From: Mycocentrospora acerina
Lineage: Eukaryota; Ascomycota; Dothideomycetes; Pleosporales
Assembly: GCA_022701365.1 (NCBI GenBank)
Contig: JAKUHH010000068.1
Span: 249,189-313,188 of the forward strand
Length of the DNA stretch: 64,000 bases
Direction of reading: 5' to 3'
The notes beneath the pieces are model-generated. The model was not told the DNA's origin and made no database searches. It worked only from the letters and a program-made list of their open reading frames with translations. Shown here piece after piece: positions 12,450 through 23,418 of this stretch; positions within the stretch are counted from its first letter, which is position 1; each line of letters starts with the position of its first letter. The position numbers and the translations under genes are program-made.

Positions 12450-15216
12450 GTCGTCTTTCGAGATCCAACGGTTCGATAATGTGTGTTCCGGGCTATAATT
12501 GACGTGCGTGCTCCATTGTTGGATATAAGAAACAGAAAGTACTCAATAGTGACATCAACGTGGGGTGAGGGGATTCGATTGCGGAGAGACGAATAAGAAT
12601 CAGATCAGTTGCATGAAAAGCACAGAAATGTGGAGGTGCGTCTTGCGTGGCTCAAATGTGGATTGAATCGCAGCGCTGAGGCTAATCACGGCAAGATGCA
12701 AGCCAGCGTCACAGGACAAGCTTCACGAGAGAGCTCGAGGAATTCAATTCAAAGTCTCGCGCGACTTGTCGCAATCGCCCGCAAAGCCTCACAATGTCGG
12801 TGCCGTGATATGGTGGAGATACTAGCTTGGCCCGTACTTCTCATTGGACCACGTAGGAAAGTATAGTTCGCTGTGATTGAGAGAGTTTGAAGCCCAAAGA
12901 GCAAGCTATCGCTGCAGAGCATAGTGAGTAATTGGCTCGGTACAAACTAGCTGCCGAATTGTGCAGCATTGTGGCCAATGCAGAATCCGGTGCAGCGTTT
13001 GTTGTAACATCCACAGCGGCCAGCGGATGATTACTTGTGCGAGGGGTGAAAAGCCTTAGCCCAGCGGCGCGAGCCTACCCGAAATCCATTTCGGCTGCTA
13101 AAGGAGAGCCCGCGATGCAAGGGCACGCATAGAGAAATCATGGCTGAGGGTCGAAAGATAGTGTTGCTGACGTGTCGAGAGAAGATGCGTGATTGCGCTA
13201 GGGGAGTTCCCGTCAAGCCGAGGATTTGTTCTGTTGCACCACGACGTGGGACGATGAGAGAGCAAGAATCCGCTGACACATCTCAGAAACCCTCTGCACG
13301 ACAAAGAAGCCCCGTAAAGGCCCGTGAAAGTGATTCCGATGTTGCAGTCCTGATTAAAAGTCGATCTCCGATCGCTTACAATCTATTTCCGTGGCACAAG
13401 CGACGTGCGTCTCGTCGCTAAGCCGTGGCATCCCTTGCAGTAGCTATTTGTACTTTTCGAATTATAGTGGATAAAAGAGGTGGCGGAATCCGAACCCGAA
13501 TCCTCATCTACATGTTGTCCAATTGGACACAGTCAAGAATCAGAAGATACGCCATTGACGCGCGTGCAGAGGCTGTCCCAACAAAGGCTGAAGAGACTCA
13601 CACTTCGTATAGTGCTACCACAGAGCCCAAGATGCATTTTTTGAGTAACATGAAGAGTTCCAGTTCTCAGAATGCTGCGACGGTACTCCTAGTTGCTAGA
13701 TATAATCCGAGTCTTTTGCGCGCGTGCTAGGCGTACTTGGACTTGGCCTCAGCATCAATTGCGTATATCCAAATTATTGGTCGCCAAAGTTTCCAGTTGC
13801 AAAAGAAAGAGATCGAATATTTCGCCTTGAATTCCTACGTCTACAATTTCCATCATGCTGCTTCTCACAACTGTTTCCACATTTACACTTTTGTTCTCTC
13901 CTTCCTTAATACCCTCCTCAATTTCACTGCGACATATACTCTCGACTTCTCTCATTTTTCCTCATTCATTGCATTGACGACTGTCTTTTCACACTTCAGG
14001 CTCAAATGTTTCGATTGATGCTATTCTTTCAAAAATCGTGTGTAACTCATAATTCTTGTTTTCGCAAGCTTGAAAGAGTAAATCCGAATGAAATACAATG
14101 GATGATGCATTTCAATTCATTTGTTTTGCCCCACGGTTGGCTGATATTCGTCAGTGTCTGATAATTTGATTCGTGGGTTATTTCTTGCTGCATCCGCCTG
14201 TAGGATCATGACTATAGATGGCATTTTCTGCGCCTTGAAATGTGCCAACAATGAAGAGATAAAAGTCTTGGTCATGGGGGGAAGATATGGTTACCCTTTT
14301 GTGTGTGTCCTTATCCTCAAGACTTTCTGTGGGATATCTTTGGCTTCTGGTCAGATTTATCGGTGTGGGCCGAACGTCCTTGCTAGCTACTGGTTTCTTG
14401 ATGAAAGCATACGATTTAATTAGTTAATTGACGTCATACTCGTCCATGGGAGTCTCCCAAAAGGTATGTTGACGAGCAGAGCAATGGAATCACAGTAGAG
14501 GTGCACTGTCCTTATACGGTTATTATTGTATTTGAGATGGCGTGAGGCGTCTTCATCTGACTCTCAGCTTCTGCCGTTTGAACTCTGGGGCGATAGGAAG
14601 CGATTACATCGATGAAAGGCAGAATTTACAGAAATGTCGGCCTTTAATTTGAATATTGGCGTTGGTCCAACTAATATGGCCGGAAACTATTACTAATGAC
14701 TGGGGATTGCTGGCGTGAAGAAGCCAACTGACGATTTGAGCGTAAAAATTGGACTTGATATTCGAGGATTGAGGGTCCTATTGGAATTTCAGAAAGTTTC
14801 ATGAGTTGGAGCGTGCCACGTGTACCCTTAACCTTTATTGTATCACCTTCAGTCAATCACTGCGTAAGTGATCTTCACCTCTGTTATGTTTTCATGTTTT
14901 TTTAATGTGAGGCTTTCAGAATATTCAGCATACAACAACGACCGCAGTTTTTACACTACAAAGCCAGTTTCAGTTTTTAATACTTAACTTGTCAGCATGT
15001 TCTTCTGACAATCTACGCGCACTTTCCATGCCGCGAATGCGGCGCAAAAGTAGCTTGACCCCAGTGTCTGGACAGAATAAGAAGGCACGATGGAGAATAC
15101 ACTTGACTCACTCAAAACCTCAAAAACTTCCCTTCCACAAGACTCCATTCAGCAAACCCCACACTCGCTACAAACTTGCTCCATTGTACAACCAACCCCT
15201 CCTCTCACAAGAAACC
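12450..15216. other. Intergenic, about 2.8 kb, no supported gene
   Basis: Holds the 5' flank of the giant gene and the promoter of the gene at 15217. Open frames are all about 100 codons or shorter and show no domain, codon bias or splice chain. A perfect 14-bp palindrome TGTCCAATTGGACA lies near 13514-13527. Just before it (about 13474-13496) is a stretch beginning TGG that resembles the complement of a tRNA 3' end. A TGACGTCA (CRE-type) string is near 14429. Confidence 0.5.
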
Positions 15217-16083
15217 ATGAACCTCATAGCCACACAAGCAGGCGAGACAGCAAGCATCACCAAACCAAGTAAGTCACTCAAGACTCCAAAATATCATTCC
15301 TATCCATCTCACTGACACAATCCCAGCCGACTGGTCAAATCACATGGTAGCCGCCGCACTCAAATTCGCTTCCGATGAGAAATCATCTACCACCTACACC
15401 ACCCCCGATGAAGCCCGTATCGACATCCTCAACACACTGAACTGGTACGAAGCCCATGGGGAGTACCGCTGGCCCAACTTCACTCAGTCTGGATTCGACT
15501 TTGCACAGAACATGCGGCTCCGCCGTGCGCTAGTCAGCGACGTGTATGCTGCGCTGCAGAAGGCTGGGAATGTGCAAGTCACCAGTCAGCCGGGCGTGTT
15601 CGGTACACCAGAGTATGAAGGCCGGGTGCGCGGTTCGAAGCGAACTGGAACTGGTGGTGTGTGCTGCAATGAGTTATAACATTTCGTTGCATGCTGACTT
15701 CCTCCACAGATGGCCAATGTATGGCGGCCCGCAAGCGACACTGCAAGCGTGAGAAGGGATTTGAAGTCGAAGTCGACTCCGATGAGGACAAGCCTTTTTG
15801 GGATGATGAGGAGTTCCTTGCCGTGACGATGAGGCGCATGATCGCTACGTCTCGCGCCGATGTTAAGAACTATCTCGGCAGCAAGAAGGACTCTAAAGCT
15901 CTCGAGTCGATTGTGCATGATTGTCTTGTTCAGATCTGGGATGGGCCTGTGGCTGAGTATGAGAGGGTGCCAGAGGAGCTGGAGAGGAAGTTCGAAGCGT
16001 GGGTAGAATACAAGAAGTCAGTGCCTCCGAGGTCGACTCAGCGCGAGAGGACTGGCACAATGAACGCACCGGCAGGTCATTGA
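15217..16083 (+). CDS. Unrecognised protein, three exons, about 251 aa
   Basis: Proposed exons 15217-15268, 15327-15656 and 15710-16083. All junctions are GT-AG and in phase; the exon 2 donor could instead lie 3 nt upstream with the same frame. The protein starts MNLIATQAGETAS. It has a central aromatic-rich segment (NTLNWYEAHGEYRW, WPNFTQSGFDFAQ) and a charged C-terminal half with DSDEDKPFWDDEEF and an amphipathic helix-rich end. There is no signal peptide or membrane segment. I do not recognise the family. The even coding quality across three exons argues for a real gene. It converges on the minus-strand gene ending at 16357, leaving only 273 bp between them. Confidence 0.65.
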
Positions 16084-16356
16084 CTGGGCTTGCAAATCAC
16101 ACGTGGAGTGAGGAACCATATGACGAATACTGCAGTATGCACTGGGAATGTGCAATGATCTCATACAAGAAAAAAGTAGCCGATGAAAATGAGAACAATA
16201 CACGTACACGAACCATGACTGAAGTGACAACCTTAATGAGTAAACAAGGAAATGTGAGATGCACGCAAACAAAAAAAAACATTTTCAAGATTCGTCAAAC
16301 TTTTATTTCATCACTCATATCGTCGTCAATCAATAAATCACTTACTAACCATTCCC

Positions 16357-17469
16357 TCACAACACCACCCACTCAACGCCAACAACCCACATCTCCCCCC
16401 CAACATCCACCTCCCACACCGGCGCTCTAATCCCCACCACGCCTCCAACCCGCACTCCCACCCTAGCCGAACCCCTGACGCCACCCCTCCCCGCAAGCAA
16501 AACCCTCACTTCTTCTTGCCCCTCCTCCTCCTCTTTTACGGAAAAACTCTTCACCCCCCGAATAAACACCACACCCCCCGCTACACACTCTACTTCCTCC
16601 TCTCCCGCACTCTCGACCCCCACGCTCCCAACCCTCACCTTGATCTTCACGCCGTCATCCCGCTCGCGCTCCCGTCCGATACCGATACCGATTCCCATGC
16701 CCGTCCCCGTATGAGCAGCCGCCTCGATGATCCAGCTCGACACCGTGGACGCCATGCCAGAGGGAGTATATCGCGCTGTTTTGCGGGACGGGGAGAAGAT
16801 TTCGGGGAGGGGTTTGGATGGTTTGGCGGGGGAGGAGGAGGAGGAGGAGGAGGTGGAGGTGGAGGGGAGGAGGAAGGAAGGGCGGTTGTGGGAGGGTGTT
16901 GTTGTATCTGTTGTTTTTACCGTTGGTGTTGATGTGAGATGGGCGATGGGTGTATGTAGTAGTAGTGGGCTTAACCGACGGCGTTTATTCCCACCATGCA
17001 AAGGGGTGTTGAAAAGCATTTCCTCGTCTTCGTCGTCATCGTCATCTCCATCTCCATCTCCATTCTCGTTATTAGAATGCCCATCTGCGATGAGAGCTCT
17101 CCCTTCAATCGACTGCATCACACCGGCCCCATCTCCCTGCTCGTCAAACCCCCTCGGCGGACTCGACCTCGCCTCTTCAATACTTTCCACCCGCTCCAAC
17201 TTCCGCCTCGTTCGTGGCCGCGGCGTGATCACATCCTGCGCTTGCTGTGGCGTCGACACGGATACGAAGCGTTTCGCAGGCGTGAGAGTCTTGAACTGTA
17301 ATTCCGACTTTGGCGTTTGGCGCGTAGATGTTGTCGGAGTCGTCGTCGGAGTCTGCAGCTGCACGTGGCGCAGGCTCGAGGGTTGCTTGGGCTTTGTTTT
17401 CTGCGTCGAGGGTGGTGGTGGTGCGGGGGCTAGGAAGCGGTGTGGGGAGGGGTGTGTGTGCGTGGGCAT
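16357..17469 (-). CDS. Unrecognised protein, disordered N-terminus, 370 aa
   Basis: Single exon starting MPTHTHPSPHRF. Roughly the first 230 residues are Pro/Ser/Thr/Lys-rich and disordered, with many SP/TP sites, an acidic Asp/Glu run and a KRRR basic patch that could be a nuclear signal. From KTARYTPSGMASTVSSWIIEA onward the sequence becomes ordered: short beta-strand-like blocks (KIKVRVGSVGV, VVFIRGVKSF, RVLLAGRGG, VVGIRAPVWEVDV, WVVGVEWVVL), which could be a small OB-like barrel. That is inference from pattern only. The base composition is odd: long C-rich and G-rich blocks alternate along the gene. A TATA-like string (TATATATGTATATG) lies about 60 bp upstream, near 17520-17533. Function unknown. 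Confidence 0.6.
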   Translation of the reverse strand: MPTHTHPSPHRFLAPAPPPPSTQKTKPKQPSSLRHVQLQTPTTTPTTSTRQTPKSELQFKTLTPAKRFVSVSTPQQAQDVITPRPRTRRKLERVESIEEARSSPPRGFDEQGDGAGVMQSIEGRALIADGHSNNENGDGDGDDDDDEDEEMLFNTPLHGGNKRRRLSPLLLHTPIAHLTSTPTVKTTDTTTPSHNRPSFLLPSTSTSSSSSSSPAKPSKPLPEIFSPSRKTARYTPSGMASTVSSWIIEAAAHTGTGMGIGIGIGRERERDDGVKIKVRVGSVGVESAGEEEVECVAGGVVFIRGVKSFSVKEEEEGQEEVRVLLAGRGGVRGSARVGVRVGGVVGIRAPVWEVDVGGEMWVVGVEWVVL

Positions 17470-18335
17470 TTTGCGCGCGACATTTGGATTCGTGGTGGTT
17501 TGGTGTGTGTGCGTGTGTGTATATATGTATATGTGTTGATGTTGACGCGTTGGGTGGGACGTGGACGTGGACGTGATGATGGTGGTGGCGATGGCGCGTG
17601 GGGGAGCGGGAAGACGATGGCGCGTCGCGGTGTCACGAGGTTTAGCGTTTGCCTACTCCCGACGACGTCATTTTTTTTGGAAAACTACCACGCGTGCTGA
17701 GAAAGAATTATGATCTTTTGAGAGATGCAGGTAAATTGGTCGTGAATTGTCAATTCAAACACTAGCTATGGCATTGCAACTTATACCTGGCATGCCTTAC
17801 AATCTTCGTGTATCCCGACTCTGACCTTGTGCTCTCCTCCCCAACCCTCAAACGCTACTTCCACTTCTTCTAATCTCAATTTTCGCTTGACCTCCATCAC
17901 CGCTTGGTCCACTCAGGACACGTGAATAGTCAGACTAACAATCGTCACTAGGACATGCTACAGTCTACAGAAAATGATGGCATTGGATAAGATCGAAACA
18001 AATCGAATTGAAATGCAGTAAACTATGTCGAATCTTTCAAATGGAAAGAACCATGTGTATCAAAATAAAAAGAAGAAGAAGAAAAAGAAGAAGAGAAGTA
18101 AAGAAACAGAAAAAGAGGGGTCAAGAGTCCAATTCCTCTCAACCCCAAACTCAGACATGCCAGGCCCGCAAAAGTTGGGCAAAAACAGACATCGAGCAAA
18201 CCCTCAATACCTGATCCAAAACAAAAAAAAACATAATGTTGTGGTCAACCAACTTACTCTCGTATCAATATATCGTACACGTCCTCCATCTCCTTCATAA
18301 CATGTCAATCTTCCCTCTGTTGGAGTCGTAAATCA
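17470..18335. other. Intergenic, simple-sequence rich
   Basis: Contains the GT-rich 5' flank of the gene at 16357-17469 and, near 18064-18100, a purine tract of GAA/AAG units. No supported gene. The right part is probably 3' UTR of the C2-domain gene. Confidence 0.5.
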
Positions 18336-20678
18336 TCAGAAACCATACGCTCTGCGTCCTCGATCTTGCGTTTGCGTCCTCGGTCTCCGCCCTCCACTCC
18401 CGGGTCCAATGTCGATACTCTGCAACTCCAAACTAAGCGCCGTATCTTCATTCTGTACAACGCCGTTCTGACCATATGCAACTCCACCAGCATATGCGCC
18501 GCCGGTCTGATACGAGCCGCCTGCTGACCAGCCGCCGCGGTCGTTTGGCGAAGAAGAGTAGCGCTCACCCTGCGCACTACGATCGTTCTGGTTGGTGTAA
18601 CTGTTGCGATCATTTTGGCTCCCGTACCGATCGTTCTGCTCGCTGAGAGGTACCTTTGCTGGGATAGGTGGCGCGTTGTGTCGGGAGTAACCAGGGCTGC
18701 CTCCGTAGCTGTTGGGGTTGTGGCGTTCGCGGAGGATGTGGGCATCCTGAGGATCGTCATATCCCCTTTGTGAGTCACGTCTTCTCTCCCTCTCAAATCT
18801 CGCGCGCGAACTACCGGCGAGGACAAGAGCACCAGCATTAGGATCCCTCCAGTCGTATTCCGCAGTGACCAGCGCATTGCTTGGTTCTTCTGTTGAGGCA
18901 AAGGTGACATTGGCTGCCTGTCTTATACGGTCTCGTTCCGTGCGGTCCCGGCGATATTTGTCCTCTCGCCGTTTTGCATCATCCAGATCACGTCCGCCAC
19001 TTGGTTGCATGCGCGAGCGGCTCGCCTTCTCCTTGATGGTGCCTTTGGGTTCGGGCTCGGGCGCCCAATTATCAACCGGTAGATGGTCCGAGGCATCCAC
19101 GACACGACCGCTGAAGGTGACAATCTGACCCTTGTCGTTGAACTCCATACTGCTGCCCGGACGCTCGTCATCCGAGTTGCCAGGGACAGGTGAACGAGAG
19201 GCTCTGGGGTTGTACACGTCGAAGCTGTCTGGGTTAAACGCCACACCAGATAGTCGACGCGAGCCATCATCACCAGAGGATGGAGGGGGTCTGGGAGACA
19301 CGGATTTGCGCGTTGGCATGCTTCGTGCGGGAATTCTTGCCATACGGTCATCAATGGGGTTTGGAGAGTATCGCGGGCTCACGCCCGGACTTGTTGCTCG
19401 GGGCCTGAATACAGGAGTGGGATCGCGCGACGGCGAAGTGCGTCTAGGCTGCTCTGGAGGATCATGGGGATAGTATTCTGGCGGGTAGTTTGGAGGGAAG
19501 GAGTTGTGGTGCACCAACTGCTGGGATTGGGACGGTGTGTTGTACTCGATAGCGGCCATGCGATACTCTGCCGGCTCGGAATACTGTCGCAAGCGTGGCG
19601 GTGTCTCGTATGACGGGGGCGGAGCTTCTCTCTCATGTCGTGATGGGTCGTATCCAGCAACAAGACTGGCTGGGATTTCCGGCATGTCCTGTCTCTGAGA
19701 GGAGAGAGCCGTCATATCCTGTGACACTGGTCGGCTTGAAGCCTGAAGTGCCGGACGAGAGTAAGTATACTGTCGCTCTGCAGGTTGGCGCTGAGCGTAG
19801 TCGCTCGAAGAGTATGGCTGTGGCTGGCGTTGTGGCTCGTACACGGGCTGAAGAGGCTCTTCCTGATAGCGTTCGACATTAAGTGGCGCAGGAGCCTCGT
19901 TGGCGTAGTTGGGCGGCTTCTGTTGATGGGGGTGCGGTAATGTGTTGGCGTTGCTTCTATGCACCGGCGGCGGCGGTGGAAGATCAAAGTCCTCGTCTTC
20001 CACGGTTGGCTGCATTGCACTCTGTCTCCGACGAGAAGAGCGTTCGTCGTACTGAGAAGGCACCTCCATGTAGCCGCCGGGCTGGTACAGGTCGGACGCA
20101 GCCGGTGGCGGGTTTTGGTCCTGCAAGCGCATATCGTGGCTGCGACTCGAACGCAGCGGCGCAACCTGGTAGGCTGGGTCTTGGTACGAGGTGTCAGAGT
20201 ACGAGGCGGAGTAGCCGTTTGAGTAGCCGTTGGCGTGCTGAGCGTACTGCTCCTGGCGCGGCTCAGGCTCGTAGGTGCGCTGTGTGGGAACAATGGGAGC
20301 AGAGTGGGTGTGCATGGGCTCTGGGGGCTGTGACAGAGAGTGGCCTCGAGACGAGCGGAAGTCGTCCTGTGACATCTTCCTGCGGCCGGCGTCCCGCAGG
20401 TGCTGTGACAGCGCGTCGACGGGCTGGACCTCGTAAGGCTTGGGGGCGGCATACGACATGTCGTAGCTGTCCTCGACAGGCTTGTGGAGGCTCGTGTTGG
20501 ACGAGCGCGGGTTGGGCGAGGTGCCGTAGGGGTCCTGGGACAGCGGCTGGCGCTGGGGCGTGGTGTGGCTCGAGGCGGGTGGAGTGCTGCTCATGGGCGA
20601 GACGTCTGGCACAGGTCTGCGCAGAGGCGTTTCTGACTGGCGCGACCTCGACTGCTGCTGTGGCTGTGGCGGTGGCTG

Positions 20679-20709
<31 letters not shown>

Positions 20710-21495
20710 TGTGGGGGTGGTGGCTGTGGCTGTTGCTGCTGTATCGGGGCCTGGTGACGCGGCGAGCCCAGCTCTCTCGGCCCAGCCCTCACGCCCTTGA
20801 GCCCCCGGTACTCGGGCGTGCTGAGGGGCGAGGGCGAGGTGCCGGTGGGGTCGGTGGGCAGTGGTCGGCGCTTGATGGGTGTCGTCTCTCGCGGGCCGCC
20901 GACGGCTGGGCTCTGGCCGTTGGGCCGCGTGGACTCGCGCCTCCTCTCGGGCGGGGGCTTCTCGGTCTTTGCGCGGGCGTCGTAGAAGGTGAACTCGATG
21001 CGGATCTCGCCGGCGTATTTGCCCTTGCAGGTGAGGCCGTGCCAGTCGTCGCTCTGGCCGCCGCCGGCGCGGATGACGGACTCGAGGCTGACCCAGGTCT
21101 CGCCAATGAGCTCCGTCTTCTTGTCGTCGTTGAAGACGGACAGCTTGAGGCGGTGGTAGTCGGGCGAGTCGTGGACGGTGAAGCGCAGCTCCTGGTCCCT
21201 GGGGCGCGTGGGTTAGCAGTGTCGCGCCGTGTGGTGTCGAGCGTGGGGTGCCGTGTACTCACCACTTGGGCGTCTGGCCGCCGCGCTTGTCCGTGGCCGT
21301 CTTCTTCGCCTCCTTGCCCAGGCGGGCGGCACAGTAGGGGTCCTGCTTGCCCATGGTGCGCTTGTTGGGCAGGTTGCGGGCGCGGTCGATGATGGCGACC
21401 AGCGTGCCTATGACGGGGCCGTCGACGGTCATGTCGGAGAAGATGCCCGCGGTGTGCGCCCCGCCAAAGGCCGCCAGGTTGACTTTGGCCGCCAT
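18336..21495 (-). CDS. C2-domain protein, Inn1/Fic1-like cytokinesis factor
   Basis: Exons 21495-21263 and 21198-18336 (65-nt intron splitting a Trp codon), giving about 1031 aa. An N-terminal C2 domain (about residues 15-150) carries the block GTLVAIIDRARNLPNKRTMGKQDPYC, continuing through WDQELRFTVHDSPDYHRLKLSVFND and KYAGEIRIEFTFYD; exact runs are longer than shown here. The rest is a long disordered tail rich in Pro, Gln, Ser and Tyr, with a Gln/Pro tract (about 231-255), many PxxP motifs and a conserved-looking end (ELQSIDIGPG). In yeasts, an N-terminal C2 domain followed by PxxP motifs defines Inn1 (S. cerevisiae) and Fic1 (S. pombe). These bind SH3 proteins (Hof1/Cdc15, Cyk3) at the division site and promote septum ingression. 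A septum role here is inferred from that family. The tail is much longer than in yeast. Confidence 0.8.
20684..20714 (-). repeat. CTG/CAG trinucleotide tract (poly-Gln)
   Basis: A near-pure (CTG)n run on the + strand, encoding about 12 consecutive Gln in the tail of the C2-domain protein and flanked by Pro/Gln codons. Prone to length variation. Confidence 0.85.
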
Positions 21496-21656
21496 GATGC
21501 GGTGGTGGTGGTGGTGGTAGTCCTGGCAGTCCTGGCAGTCCTGGTGGCCCTGGTGGGAGTGGTCCTCGTGGTGGGAGTGGTAGCCCTGGTGGTGGTGATG
21601 TTGGTTGTGGTAGCACTGGCTGCAGCAACACGTCGATGACCCAAGCAGTCAGTCAG

Positions 21657-21742
21657 TCGATGGATCAGTCAATCAATCAATCAATCAACCACTCAATCAA
21701 TCAATCAATCAATCAATCAGTCAATCAGTCAATCAGTCAACC
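21657..21742. repeat. ATCA/GTCA tetranucleotide microsatellite
   Basis: Tandem AATC units with interspersed GTCA variants and short interruptions, about 85 bp, upstream of the C2-domain gene start, likely in its promoter or 5' UTR. Confidence 0.9.
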
Positions 21743-23175
21743 GTCCACAGCCGCCTGCTCAAAAACGAGAGAAAGTGACGCGACGCGGTACGGCAAAAGA
21801 ACGACTCGGCCAGCAGGTTGGCGCGGATGTCTCGCAGGTCTTAGAGGCGGCCCCCAAGCTTGCCTTGCATGCGTCTGCGAGGTTGGGAAGCTACCGGCCA
21901 GCCACTCACGGGCCCTGCGAAGCCCGTCCACCCCGCCCGGGCTCCTCTCGCCGCTGTGCCTGGCAGGTTTCTAATTCGGCTGCTTTTCCCTGCGAACGCC
22001 TCGTCGAGCCCCAATCCAGCCCCTGGCGGGCGTCATACCCGTCGCCCTGCTCCACTGCCACCCCTCGCCTGTACGGCAGCCTTGCCCGCTGCCCTGCCCG
22101 CTGCCCACTCATCGCGCGCCTTGGTTGCGCGTATCCTGGCGCGTATCCTGGCGCGGTGCACTATAGTACGCACGCCTCTGCAGCCATGATGCTCCCACCC
22201 TCTTGGCCATGGCCAACACCATTTCCCTTATCTTGCTGCCCACTGCCCTCGCTGATCCCGGTCCTCGACCACCGCCGCCTGTGCCCTGCCGTCTCCTTGA
22301 TTACTTTTCTCGTTCCCGTTTCCATGGTCACTCGCGTGCCCGCCAACTCCCCGTCGACGCGCTTGAAGCACTACACGAGCCACTCGTCAATCCATGTCCC
22401 CGTAGCAACCAACCAACCAACCAGCCAGCCAAACAAGGATCCCGTGCATCTCCCGCACGCTTGCCCTACGACGAAACAATGCCATCTCGATAGCGCCTCA
22501 CTTTGTCCATGCTCGATTCGACGTCAGCCGAGGGGGGTTGGTTCTCTGTACTGGGTACTTCCCTCCTGACGCCCATCTTATTAAACTCATCGTTGCCACT
22601 ACACCCGTGTCTCGAGGCCGATGCTGGCCTGTACGCCCTGGCAACCCACAGTACACACGCGTCGCCTCTGCTCCTTCTCGTGCCTATCGGCCTGTTGCCA
22701 TCCGGCAATGGACGTCATGTTTTCTTCAACATTGGCTGTGCGTTCAGCTGGAGCCGTCTCCACTCCACAACACGCGTCGATCAGAACGCCCTTCTACCTC
22801 GGACCACCTATATTGCACTCTACTAACTGATTTGCATCAACGCGTCTTTTGGCCATCCACCCACCCCCACACGCCGACTTGAACACATCCTCGGCACTTT
22901 CACTCTTCTGTAAAACTGTGTACCTGAATCATTTCCAGTTTGCACCAATCACGTTTAATTCCTCAACTAAACAATCACAGTCGAGCCCACTTTGAACATT
23001 CACCATGATTACTTTGCACGATTGGAAGAAGAAAACAATGTCATCTTCCTCTGACGCATCCTCTTCCCAATTTAAAAAAATGACATCAAGCATTGCCTTC
23101 ATCTTCTCTCAGGTCCGCGTGATGGGAAAGAGGAAGGGGGAAAGGAAGGAAATGGAGTGCTTTGCAATACAATCA

Positions 23176-23254
23176 TTCCCACACTCACTCACTCACTCAC
23201 TCACTCACTCACTCACTCACTCACCACTCACCACTCACCACTCACCACTCATTA
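23176..23254. repeat. ACTC microsatellite merging into a CACCACT repeat
   Basis: About ten ACTC tetranucleotides run directly into four to five copies of a 7-bp unit (CACCACT), a compound simple repeat downstream of the sedolisin gene. Confidence 0.9.
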
Positions 23255-23418
23255 CATGCCCAAACACTTCTCACTCACCACTACCTTCATACACAAATAT
23301 ACACGATGCATGAAAAAAATTGCTTGCTGAGAATACTCTAGTCATTACACGTCTACTACTTTCAACTCGTCATCACAAGAATAATTCTACAAAAGTCACC
23401 TCCAATTCCCTCAACCCC

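Larger units (their letters stand above)
21496..23418. other. Intergenic, 1.9 kb, with two simple repeats
   Basis: Contains the 5' flank of the C2-domain gene and the 3' flank of the sedolisin gene. It is strongly C-rich on the + strand between about 21900 and 22900. Open frames here (up to 264 codons) lack domains and look compositional. A duplicated 12-bp unit GCGCGTATCCTG occurs near 22129-22155. Confidence 0.5.

Noticed and set aside
13470..13530. Intact tRNA gene on the minus strand
   Set aside because: The T-loop lacks the conserved A58, spacing to any D-arm is too short, and the acceptor stem does not pair.
16727..17539. 270-codon + strand ORF opposite the gene at 16357-17469
   Set aside because: Val/Gly/Glu low complexity caused by the G-rich blocks. 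The minus frame has the more protein-like ordered C-terminus, though the choice is less certain here than elsewhere.
19883..20800. 305-codon + strand ORF opposite the C2-domain gene
   Set aside because: Ala/Arg/Val-rich translation of CAG/CTG-type sequence, no domain.
21775..22569. 264-codon + strand ORF between the C2 and sedolisin genes
   Set aside because: Pro/Ser/Cys-rich composition from C-rich DNA; no motif, poor start context, no splice support.
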